Source: Rhizobium sp. NFR07 (lineage in GTDB: Bacteria > Pseudomonadota > Alphaproteobacteria > Rhizobiales > Rhizobiaceae). Taken from it: a stretch of 64,000 nucleotides of DNA. Of the stretch, positions 34,975-42,036 are shown in pieces. The notes beneath the pieces are model-generated. The model saw only the letters and a list, made by a program, of their open reading frames with translations. It was not told the origin of the DNA and searched no databases. Where the stretch lies: contig NZ_FOKM01000025.1 of the NCBI RefSeq assembly GCF_900111905.1, positions 1-64,000 of the forward strand. Reading direction: 5' to 3'. Numbering within the stretch: position 1 is the first letter of the stretch; every line of letters begins with the position of its first letter. The position numbers were made by a program, and so were the translations under genes.

Positions 34975-36267
34975 CTAATTCCGCAGTTCTGCGAGGATCT
35001 CCTCTGCCTTGGTGGAGCGAACATCACGATCGGCGGCCAGCTTGCGCGCGACCGCATCGATCTCATCGCCGACGGCGCCGGCACCGATCGCAATGTTGCG
35101 CGCATGCAGCGCCATATGGCCGCGCTGGATGCCTTCTGTGGCAAGCGCGCGAAGGGCTGCCATGTTTTGTGCAAGGCCGACGGCGACCGTTACTTCAGCA
35201 AGCTCCACGGCCGAGGCAACATTCAGGATCTTCAAAGCAGCCTGTGCCGAGGGATGGGTCTTCGTCGCGCCGCCAACCAGGCCAAGTGCCATCGGCATCT
35301 CGATCGTTCCGACAAGCGTCCCCTTGGCGCTGATTTCCCAAGTGGTTAGCGACGTATAGCGACCGGAGCGCGCGGCATAAGCATGGGCACCGGCCTCGAT
35401 CGCCCGCCAATCGTTACCAGTCGCGACGACCACAGGATCGACGCCGTTCATGATGCCCTTATTGTGGGTTGCAGCGCGGTAGGGGTCAACGGCTGCCAAT
35501 TCGTAGGCATCGACAATACCTTCCATCATCCGTCGACCGGAGAAGTCCTTGGTAACGAGGGCTTCTTCGGTCAATTCGATACGGGCTCTGACAAGCCGCA
35601 GATCCGCCAGGTTGGACAGGATGCGAAGACGCACCTCACCGCCGGTGACGTGCTCCACGATCGGTGCGATGGCCTCGGCCATGGTGTTGACGGTGTTGGC
35701 GCCCATGGCATCGCGCACATCCACCAGCAGATGCAGGACGACCATCGGCCCGCGGGACGTCGATGGGAAGACATGGACCTCGATGTCGCGGCAGCCGCCA
35801 CCGAACTTGACGAGGACAGGGTCCGTGGCGTTGGCGGACGACACGATCTCGTCTTGCGCCGCCAGGATTGCCAAGCGGGCACCATTGGGGTCGGACAGGC
35901 CAATGATCTGGACCTGGGCGCGCATGATGGGCGCGGTCGACGAGGTCTGGAATCCGCCGCAGCCACGTACGATGCGCGCCATATAGGAAGCGGCTGCAAC
36001 TACGGAGGGTTCCTCGACGGCCATCGGGACGAGATAGTCCTGACCGTTCACGAGAAAATTCGTCGCAACGCCCAGCGGAAGCTGAAACGTTCCGATCACA
36101 TTCTCGATCATGCCGTTGGCGCGTTCGACGGACAGGGCATCCGGGGCAGCCAGAACGGCTTTCGATCGATCATCCATCTGCGTCGCGGCGGCAACCTGCT
36201 CCAAGCGCTCGGCCGGAGACAGGTTTCGCATATTCTCGATACGCGAGGTGGCGGTCTTTCCAGTCAA
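34975..36267 (-). CDS. mvaA: Class II hydroxymethylglutaryl-CoA reductase (degradative)
   Basis: The start is placed at TTG 36267, with GGGAGTGAG just upstream, giving 430 residues (the Pseudomonas mevalonii enzyme has 428). RNLSPAERLEQ opens the protein. ENVIGTFQLPLGVATNFLVNG, the MAVEEPSVVAAAS catalytic glutamate, DAMGANTVNTMAEA, the THNKGIMNGVD catalytic lysine, GNDWRAIEAGAHAYA with the aspartate, and the C-terminal GHMALHARN histidine are all present. Class II enzymes interconvert mevalonate and HMG-CoA and usually prefer NAD(H). With an HMG-CoA lyase nearby and no HMG-CoA synthase or mevalonate kinase, the direction is mevalonate oxidation. Confidence 0.93.
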   Translation of the reverse strand: MTGKTATSRIENMRNLSPAERLEQVAAATQMDDRSKAVLAAPDALSVERANGMIENVIGTFQLPLGVATNFLVNGQDYLVPMAVEEPSVVAAASYMARIVRGCGGFQTSSTAPIMRAQVQIIGLSDPNGARLAILAAQDEIVSSANATDPVLVKFGGGCRDIEVHVFPSTSRGPMVVLHLLVDVRDAMGANTVNTMAEAIAPIVEHVTGGEVRLRILSNLADLRLVRARIELTEEALVTKDFSGRRMMEGIVDAYELAAVDPYRAATHNKGIMNGVDPVVVATGNDWRAIEAGAHAYAARSGRYTSLTTWEISAKGTLVGTIEMPMALGLVGGATKTHPSAQAALKILNVASAVELAEVTVAVGLAQNMAALRALATEGIQRGHMALHARNIAIGAGAVGDEIDAVARKLAADRDVRSTKAEEILAELRN

Positions 36268-36309
36268 TGGCTCACTCCCAAACCAATCTAAGCTTTGCGT
36301 TGGCGGCAA

Positions 36310-36372
36310 ACTGTCCTAAGCTAAGGTTATGAGGCAAGGGACAGTTTTGCGGTTTATCGCAGGTACTGTCCC
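36310..36372. promoter_or_regulatory. Probable MocR operator in the mva divergent promoter
   Basis: GGGACAGT (36338-36345) and ACTGTCCC (36365-36372) form perfect 8-base inverted arms 19 bases apart. A third copy, ACTGTCC, stands at 36310-36316 in direct orientation with the second. Paired and repeated boxes are typical of MocR/GntR-aminotransferase regulators, which bind as dimers. The element lies between the HMG-CoA reductase and the regulator gene, so it can control both arms. Confidence 0.75.
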
Positions 36373-36381
36373 ATTCCAAGG

Positions 36382-37791
36382 GTGGGACGATATTTGAAGG
36401 TCGTGGATAACATCGTCGCGCATGTCTGCGGGCAGATTGCATCCGGCCTATACAGGTCTGGCCAGAAACTGCCGTCTGTCCGGCGTGGGGCCGAGCAATT
36501 CGGTGTTTCCAAGAACACGATGGCGGAAGCTTACGACCGGCTGGTTGCCCGTGGGCTTGCTATCGCGCGACAGGGGTCGGGCTATTACGTCGCGGAGAAC
36601 CGCCCGGGGCCTGTTTCCCGTGTGAGGCCCGATGTCACCGAGGCCACCGGCATCATGTCCCTGTTGCGCGAGCAGCTTGACCAGAATTACCAGACGCGGC
36701 CGGGTGACGGTCGTCCGCCGGCAAGCTGGACCGAAGACGCGGACATGCGCCGGATCCTGCGGACGAGCCGTAACGCAAACGCCGAGGTGGATTTCGGTTA
36801 TGGCAGTTCCTGGGGTTTGAGCGCCCTGCGGCAATGGCTGCGGGTCTCCCTTGCCGAACGCTCGATCACGACCGAGCCGGATGGCATCATGCTGACAAGC
36901 GGGGTCAATCACGGCCTTGACCTGATCATCCGGCATTTCCTGGAACCAGGCGATACGGTGTTCGTCGATAGCCCCGGGTATTACCCCCTTTATGCCAAAC
37001 TCCGGCTGGCAAAGGCGAATGTCGTTCCCATCACTCGGCTTCAGGACGGCCCCGACCTCGACGAACTTCGCCAGAAGCTGGTCACACATCACCCCAAGCT
37101 GTTCTTCACCCAGAGCCAGGCGCACAATCCGACCGGGGGCACCCTGTCGCCGGCCCATGCGTTTGCCCTTTTGCAGATGGCTGAAGTCCACGATTTCCGT
37201 TTGGTCGAAGACGACATCTTCGCCGACCTGATCGCTCCGACGCTGCCGCGGCTTGCGGCCTTCGGCCAGCAGCAGCGCGTTCTCTATGTCGGGTCGTTTT
37301 CCAAGACTCTTTCGGCGAGCCTGCGCTGCGGCTATGTCGCCAGTGCGCCGGACACTATCCGCAGTCTGGTCGATTTGAAGATGATCACCACGGTTGCAAC
37401 CTCGCTTCACGTCGAGCGGGTCGTTCTGGAAATGATCGAAACTGGCCAGTATCTCAAAAACCTCAGGCGGCTGCGCGGATGGATCGAGGACGGCGCGAAG
37501 GCGACGGGGCACGCACTTTCGGCGGTCGGGCTGGAGGTGTCGCTTCCGAAAGTCCCGGGCTTTTACATCTGGGTGCCGCTTCCAAAAGAGATTGACGAGG
37601 CCGCCTTCTGTCTCCGGGCAGCAAAGGCGAACATATTCATCGCGCCCGCAAGTGTCTTTTACGCCGATCGCGAAGCACCGACACCGCCCGCAATGCGCGT
37701 CAACGTCGCCTATGGCGCCGATCCGCGCTTCTGCGCCTTTCTCAAGGACGAAATCGGAAACATAATGACAACTGGAGGAAACGATGCCTGA
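36382..37791 (+). CDS. MocR-type regulator (GntR helix-turn-helix + aminotransferase domain)
   Basis: A GTG start at 36382; a TTG at 36394 is an alternative. 469 residues. The N-terminal GntR winged helix spans about 5-72 (LPSVRRGAEQFGVSKNTMAEAYDRLVARGL and RQGSGYYV). After a linker comes a fold-type I aminotransferase-like domain (about 115-465) with SQAHNPTGGTLSP and the PLP lysine Lys308 in GSFSKTLSASLRCGY. It is divergent from the HMG-CoA reductase and overlaps the lyase start by eight bases. It is the natural regulator of the mevalonate locus. Confidence 0.92.
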   Translation: MGRYLKVVDNIVAHVCGQIASGLYRSGQKLPSVRRGAEQFGVSKNTMAEAYDRLVARGLAIARQGSGYYVAENRPGPVSRVRPDVTEATGIMSLLREQLDQNYQTRPGDGRPPASWTEDADMRRILRTSRNANAEVDFGYGSSWGLSALRQWLRVSLAERSITTEPDGIMLTSGVNHGLDLIIRHFLEPGDTVFVDSPGYYPLYAKLRLAKANVVPITRLQDGPDLDELRQKLVTHHPKLFFTQSQAHNPTGGTLSPAHAFALLQMAEVHDFRLVEDDIFADLIAPTLPRLAAFGQQQRVLYVGSFSKTLSASLRCGYVASAPDTIRSLVDLKMITTVATSLHVERVVLEMIETGQYLKNLRRLRGWIEDGAKATGHALSAVGLEVSLPKVPGFYIWVPLPKEIDEAAFCLRAAKANIFIAPASVFYADREAPTPPAMRVNVAYGADPRFCAFLKDEIGNIMTTGGNDA

Positions 37792-38686
37792 TGTTCGGCT
37801 GGTCGAAGTGGGCCCGCGTGACGGATTGCAGAACGAGGTCCGCCCACTGAGCGTCGGTGATCGCGTGCAGATGATCGAAGGTCTGATTGGGGCAGGGCTC
37901 AAAACAATCGAAGCCGGCAGTTTCGTATCACCGAAATGGGTGCCGCAGATGGCAGGTTCCGCGGAGGTGCTCGCCTCTGTTTCAAACCAGGACGGTGTCA
38001 GCTTGCCTATGCTCGTTCCAAACCTGAAAGGCTTCGAAGCGGCTCGTGATGCTGGGGCCACGGAAATCGCAATATTCGCATCGGCATCTGAGAGCTTTTC
38101 GCAAAAAAACATCAACTGTTCGATCGACGAGAGCTTCGAACGCTTTCTGCCGGTGCTTGAGGGTGCCCGCGAAGCCCGCATGCGTGTTCGCGGCTACGTA
38201 TCCTGCGTCCTTGGTTGCCCCTACGAGGGAGCGGTTGAGCTTTCCGCCGTTGTCAACGTTTCGCGCCGGCTTTACGACATCGGCTGCTACGAGATCTCGC
38301 TTGGGGACACGATCGGTATCGGTACGCCGAGAGCTGCGGCCGCTATGGTCATAGCCGTTGCAGGGGAGGTGCCCGTAACGGCAATCGCGCTTCACGAGCA
38401 CAATACTTATGGCCAGGCGCTTGCGAACATCCTGGCTTGTCTGGAGGAGGGCGTTTCCGTTTTCGACGCTTCGGTCGGCGGGCTGGGAGGTTGCCCTTAT
38501 GCGAGGGGCGCTACCGGAAATGTCGCCACCGAAGAACTAGTCTTCATGCTCGAAGGCATGGGCGTCCGGACCGGCGTTGATCTGGTGAAGCTCGCCCATG
38601 TGGCAGTTGAGACCGCCCAAAAGCTTGGTCGTGATCCGGTTTCGCCAGTTTCAAGGATAATGGCAGCACGCTCCGTAAACCCGTAA
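37784..38686 (+). CDS. mvaB: Hydroxymethylglutaryl-CoA lyase
   Basis: A 300-residue TIM-barrel lyase that splits HMG-CoA to acetyl-CoA and acetoacetate. VEVGPRDGLQNE with the metal-binding Asp13, EAGSFVSPKWVPQMA, FASASESFSQKNINCS and the lyase signature GLGGCPYARGATGN with Cys237 identify it. The metal motif reads LHEHNTYGQ, His204 and His206, where most family members have HxHD; the Asp to Asn change at 207 is unusual. It overlaps the MocR stop by eight bases. Leucine breakdown also uses this enzyme, but the partner HMG-CoA reductase points to mevalonate. Confidence 0.95.
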   Translation: MPDVRLVEVGPRDGLQNEVRPLSVGDRVQMIEGLIGAGLKTIEAGSFVSPKWVPQMAGSAEVLASVSNQDGVSLPMLVPNLKGFEAARDAGATEIAIFASASESFSQKNINCSIDESFERFLPVLEGAREARMRVRGYVSCVLGCPYEGAVELSAVVNVSRRLYDIGCYEISLGDTIGIGTPRAAAAMVIAVAGEVPVTAIALHEHNTYGQALANILACLEEGVSVFDASVGGLGGCPYARGATGNVATEELVFMLEGMGVRTGVDLVKLAHVAVETAQKLGRDPVSPVSRIMAARSVNP

Positions 38687-39075
38687 GCGGGTCACGAACG
38701 AACTTGAACATTGCCAATGTCGGCGCTTCTGGGGAATGCGGAAAATGTACAGCCAGAGCGGCCAGCCCACCTGACGGCGTCGGGCTCGTTTCACCCCTGG
38801 TGCATCAAGACTGCTTGAACGATGTCCTCGTGAAGTAAATTAACAATGGACAGGGCTCATCCGGATCGCTCGCAAAACTTGACGGCTAGATCGGAGAGAA
38901 GCAGGGCTGTTTGAGTTTAAGTAAATTATTCATGCCCACAAGGTTGGTATGGGTGTCAGTAGAACCTCTTACCTACTAGCATTGCTGGAAAATCACGACC
39001 TCCGCCACGATGTCCCGAGACGGCTCCTGCCTATCGCGCCCAATGAATGACGTCCTATGCACAATGTCGACCTTA
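38687..39075. other. Intergenic gap, nothing recognised
   Basis: About 390 bases after the lyase gene. No family resemblance was found on either strand and no strong hairpin was seen. Confidence 0.35.
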
Positions 39076-39285
39076 TCACTGATGCTGCACCTCGTGATGT
39101 GCGATCCGCGAGACGAAGCCGTTTTCCTCGAGGTCGCGCAAACTGGACACCACGACCTTCTTACTGATCTCTCCGATCTCCCGTCGCAGAGTGTTTAAGC
39201 GATAGGGACCTCGGCCAAGCACGCGCACGATCAAAACCGTCCACTTATTCGTGACCGTCGATAGCGTCCGTCGGATAAGGACACG
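39076..39285 (-). pseudogene. HxlR-family regulator, 5' end lost
   Basis: Reading leftward from about 39285: LIRRTLSTVTNKWTVLIVRVLG, then PYRLNTLRREIGEISKKVVVSSLRDLEENGFVSRIAHH, with a stop at 39076-39078. This is the HxlR winged helix, but the N-terminal cysteine segment has no start codon (an in-frame stop lies just upstream), and the C-terminal strand region ends early at about 70 residues against the usual 110-130. The operator that such a gene shares with a divergent oxidoreductase is still in place at 39304. Confidence 0.65.
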
Positions 39286-39303
39286 ATTGCTGGTTTCCTC
39301 TAG

Positions 39304-39327
39304 GTTACTTGGTCGCTACAAAGTAAC
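39304..39327. promoter_or_regulatory. HxlR-type operator
   Basis: GTTACTT (39304-39310) and AAGTAAC (39321-39327) are perfect 7-base inverted arms 10 bases apart, similar to the GTAAC-type sites described for HxlR proteins. It lies between the HxlR remnant and the FMN reductase gene. Confidence 0.65.
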
Positions 39328-39514
39328 TCCTTGCGGGCTTGTGGAAACCAATCGTAATCTGGTTTCGTTTCGAAACCGGGAGATGAGCTCCAGTCTGCGC
39401 GAGAGGATGGCGGCGACGATGTCGTCTTCCTGGAAACGGAGCAGACGTCTGAAGTTCGTGCCGAGCGAAATGCCCATCCAACACCCCTTAGCGGCAACAT
39501 TCGAGGCAGTAACA

Positions 39515-40108
39515 ATGACCCTTAAACCACGGATCGCACTTATCATCGGCTCCACGCGGCCGACCAGGTTCGCCGATAAGCCCGCCCAATGGATGCTGAA
39601 GCAGGCGAAGGCGAGAGGCGATATGGATGTCGAGATCGTCGATCTTCGTGACCATCCTCTTCCATTCTTCGACGAGATGGCGTCAAACCTCTGGATGCCA
39701 AGCCAAAATCCAGAGGCCATCCGCTGGCAGGAGAGGATCAGCGGTTTCGACGGCTATATTTTCGTAGTGGCCGAGTACAATCACTCAATCACCGGCGTTC
39801 TGAAGAACGCCCTGGATCAGGCCTACAAGGAGTGGATACGGAAGCCGTTCACCGCGATTGGCTATGGTGGCGTCGGTGCATCGCGCGCGGTCGAACACTT
39901 GAGGACGATCGGCACGGAATTGCAGATGGTGTCCACGCACGCGGCTGTCCATATTGGCGGTGGAGATTTCATGGCGGTGGCGCCCAGAGGCGGCAACAAG
40001 CCGATCGAGGAGATCGAAGCAAGCCTGCTCCCTTCAGCGCAAACGGCCTTGGATGAATTGGTGTGGTGGGCCAAAGCGACGATGGCAGCCAAAGCGGCGG
40101 AGCAATAA
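39515..40108 (+). CDS. NADPH-dependent FMN reductase / flavodoxin-like oxidoreductase
   Basis: Start ATG 39515 (MTLKPRIALIIGSTRPTRFADKPAQWM) with GAGG upstream; the frame is open further 5' but without resemblance. 197 residues. The flavodoxin-like fold shows the GSTRP phosphate loop, DLRDHPLPFFDE, and VAEYNHSITGVLKNALDQAYKEW, which is the FMN ring contact, then GYGGVGASRAVEHLR. Such enzymes reduce FMN, quinones or azo compounds with NAD(P)H. It was probably controlled by the now-broken divergent HxlR gene. Confidence 0.88.
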   Translation: MTLKPRIALIIGSTRPTRFADKPAQWMLKQAKARGDMDVEIVDLRDHPLPFFDEMASNLWMPSQNPEAIRWQERISGFDGYIFVVAEYNHSITGVLKNALDQAYKEWIRKPFTAIGYGGVGASRAVEHLRTIGTELQMVSTHAAVHIGGGDFMAVAPRGGNKPIEEIEASLLPSAQTALDELVWWAKATMAAKAAEQ

Positions 40109-40157
40109 TACGGCAACTGCCGCCCGGGCGCTTTGCGCTGTTCTGGCCGGCGTTCCG

Positions 40158-40563
40158 CTACCGCGTCCGAGAAACCCGCAAAGCTTCTTCGACAACCTGT
40201 TCAAGCTGCTCGCGCGTTACGCCGTCCCGGGCCTGGACGGAGATGCCCTGAAGCACGACAATCAGATAGCGGGCGAGGGAGCTGGCTCGATGCGGATCGA
40301 GCCAGCGTCCAAGCGCATCCGCAATTGTCTCGCATCGCGCCCCGGCGTTCCGAAAAGACCAGCGCAAGGGCGGCGTGTTCTTCGGCACACTGGAGCATGC
40401 CGATTGAGACCATGCATCCTTTCTCCCCGGCAGGATCGATGACGGCATCGGCGCCCTGACGCAAGATCGCCGCTACGGTGACAAGCAGGGCGCCGACAGG
40501 CTCGGACCTCTGGGCATAAGCGAACGTGAAATCCACCAATTGATCAGCAGTTGCGGGACGCAA
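40158..40563 (-). pseudogene. TetR-family regulator, C-terminal remnant with frameshift
   Basis: From 40563 leftward the frame reads AEEHAALALVFSERRGAMRDN after GCMVSIGMLQC. Near 40335 it must change frame to continue as ETIADALGRWLDPHRASSLARYLIVVLQGISVQARDGVTREQLEQVVEEAL, ending at 40158. This is the ligand-binding half of a TetR/AcrR protein; the helix-turn-helix part is missing. Confidence 0.7.
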
Positions 40564-40769
40564 AAGGTTCTCGGTTACGGCGTCCTGCGGATTGCGATCT
40601 CGTCAATTCGCAGTGGCCAGAAGCAGCGGGAGCAGAGAGAATGATCAGGCGCTAACCCGAGAACATACTTTGCCAGCGGCTATGTCTTTATCGCTCCTCT
40701 ACCCTACTTGATTAGGTGAGCCGTAACGGCCGATGCTTCTATTCTTCCTCTGACAATGGATGGTTGGTC

Positions 40770-41009
40770 ATGACATCACGCACCAGCTTCGACGCGAGGT
40801 TTTCCTTCACGGACATAGGCCGCGAAAAATTTCGAGTTCTCGATATCAAAGATGGCCTCGGAGCCGACGTTTCGGATCACGTCTCAGACCCTCATTTGTT
40901 CTTCTCGGACACTGACGCGTTGAAGATCGCGATCGCGGGAAAGCTCGGCTTGGAGCCGGCAAATATCGACCTCCAAATGATCGAAGATCAAGGCGGGCCA
41001 GGAGGCTGA
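40770..41009 (+). CDS. Hypothetical protein, 79 residues
   Basis: Start ATG 40770 (MTSRTSFDARFSFTDIGREKF) is chosen over an upstream GTG because the remaining sequence looks uniformly protein-like from there. It is acidic, with VSDHVSDPHLFFSDTDALKIAIAGKLGLEPANIDLQM. No signal peptide or membrane segment and no recognised family. It is followed 78 bases later by the DUF2934 gene. Confidence 0.5.
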   Translation: MTSRTSFDARFSFTDIGREKFRVLDIKDGLGADVSDHVSDPHLFFSDTDALKIAIAGKLGLEPANIDLQMIEDQGGPGG

Positions 41010-41087
41010 CGAGCGCTCCGCTCCAAAAGCTTACTTTGAGAGATTTATCACGGTCCGAGATTGTTTCGGATTGACAAGGAGAGTTTG

Positions 41088-41249
41088 ATGGACACGTTCC
41101 GCGAGGAATGGATCGCGAAACGCTGTTATGAATTGAGGGAGCAGGCGGGCCGACCGGAGGGACAGGATCAGGCGCACTGGGGTCAGGCAAATGCGGAATA
41201 TGATAGCAGCAAAGCCGGTAACTCAAACAGCAGTGCGGCTATCAACTAG
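41088..41249 (+). CDS. DUF2934 small protein
   Basis: A 53-residue protein beginning at ATG 41088 with AAGGAGAG upstream. EEWIAKRCYELREQAGRPEGQDQAHW is the DUF2934 pattern, a short helical protein common on rhizobial replicons, often several copies per genome and of unknown function. It may belong with the heat-shock context of htpG downstream. Confidence 0.75.
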   Translation: MDTFREEWIAKRCYELREQAGRPEGQDQAHWGQANAEYDSSKAGNSNSSAAIN

Positions 41250-41609
41250 GACGACGAGGAATATTGAAAAGCAAGGCCAGCCAAACAACGCCGGATCGAA
41301 GCGGAGCTCCAGCTTAGACGCCTGTGCCAATTTGAATTGTATTCCTGCTCTCCATATTCGAAAGTTCTAAATGCAACATTTCGAGATATAGAGATCGCGA
41401 CACGCATTTTGCTGACGGCTCATCTTCTCTAGTATTGGAAACTGCTGTCCGCCTTCACAACTCGTTATCGACGGCGGTTGATTGAAGCAAGTCGGCGTTG
41501 TGGCGGCCTTTGAAAAAGTGTCGCAACGGCACTCTGGTCGCGGCTCGCCGTAACATAAAGATGGTCTTATAAAGACGATCAGACAGGCTAACCTTGCTTG
41601 TGGGCCATC
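41250..41609. other. Intergenic gap, nothing recognised
   Basis: About 360 relatively AT-rich bases between the DUF2934 gene and the hypothetical gene on the other strand. No coding resemblance or strong hairpin was seen. Confidence 0.35.
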
Positions 41610-41831
41610 TTATTCAGCTGCTTGAAGACGGAATGACGTTTTTGGCTGCTCGATCCTGCTGAGGATTTCGAACTCTTCAATCATAAAATGCTGATCCGAT
41701 CCAGGCACCGCTAAGGTCCAGAAGTCCCGACTTTTGCCGAAAATCGTAGAAACCTCCACAACCGTAAGACGCCCATCGTGATATTTTACGGAACGAGCCC
41801 AATAGAATGCGTTCGGAACCAGATTGCTCAT
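41610..41831 (-). CDS. Hypothetical protein, 73 residues
   Basis: Begins MSNLVPNAFYWARSVKYHDGRLTVVEVSTIFG and continues FWTLAVPGSDQHFMIEEFEIL, a mixed-strand pattern suggesting a small beta-rich domain. I do not recognise the family. It is divergent from htpG. Confidence 0.5.
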   Translation of the reverse strand: MSNLVPNAFYWARSVKYHDGRLTVVEVSTIFGKSRDFWTLAVPGSDQHFMIEEFEILSRIEQPKTSFRLQAAE

Positions 41832-41975
41832 GTCGCTACTCCTGTCCGACAGGATCGTACGAGAGGAAGTTAGGAAGGGACTACGAAAAAGAGACGCTTA
41901 GGCCGCGCTGTCCCCAGGTTTGTGACACGATCGCAAAATCTTTTGTGAAAGTGCCGAGCGGGCAGGGCGACGACG

Positions 41976-42004
41976 CTTGAATTCTTATCACAGAAAAACC
42001 ATTT
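41976..42004 (+). promoter_or_regulatory. Heat-shock (RpoH-like) promoter of htpG
   Basis: CTTGAA at 41976-41981, a 17-base spacer, then CCATTT at 41999-42004, about 30 bases before the coding start. The -35 matches the alphaproteobacterial RpoH box exactly and the -10 resembles the CCTATNT box. Expected for an Hsp90 gene; assigned by eye only. Confidence 0.5.
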
Positions 42005-42036
42005 GACCGGCGTTTTCTAAACGGATGGAGGTACCA

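Noticed and set aside
35383..36291. 302-residue plus-strand frame opposite HMG-CoA reductase
   Set aside because: Antisense shadow; the reductase motifs on the other strand are unambiguous.
34975..38686. HMG-CoA reductase as part of isoprenoid biosynthesis, or the lyase as leucine degradation
   Set aside because: No HMG-CoA synthase, mevalonate kinase or leucine-pathway dehydrogenase or carboxylase genes are nearby; reductase plus lyase is the degradative pair.
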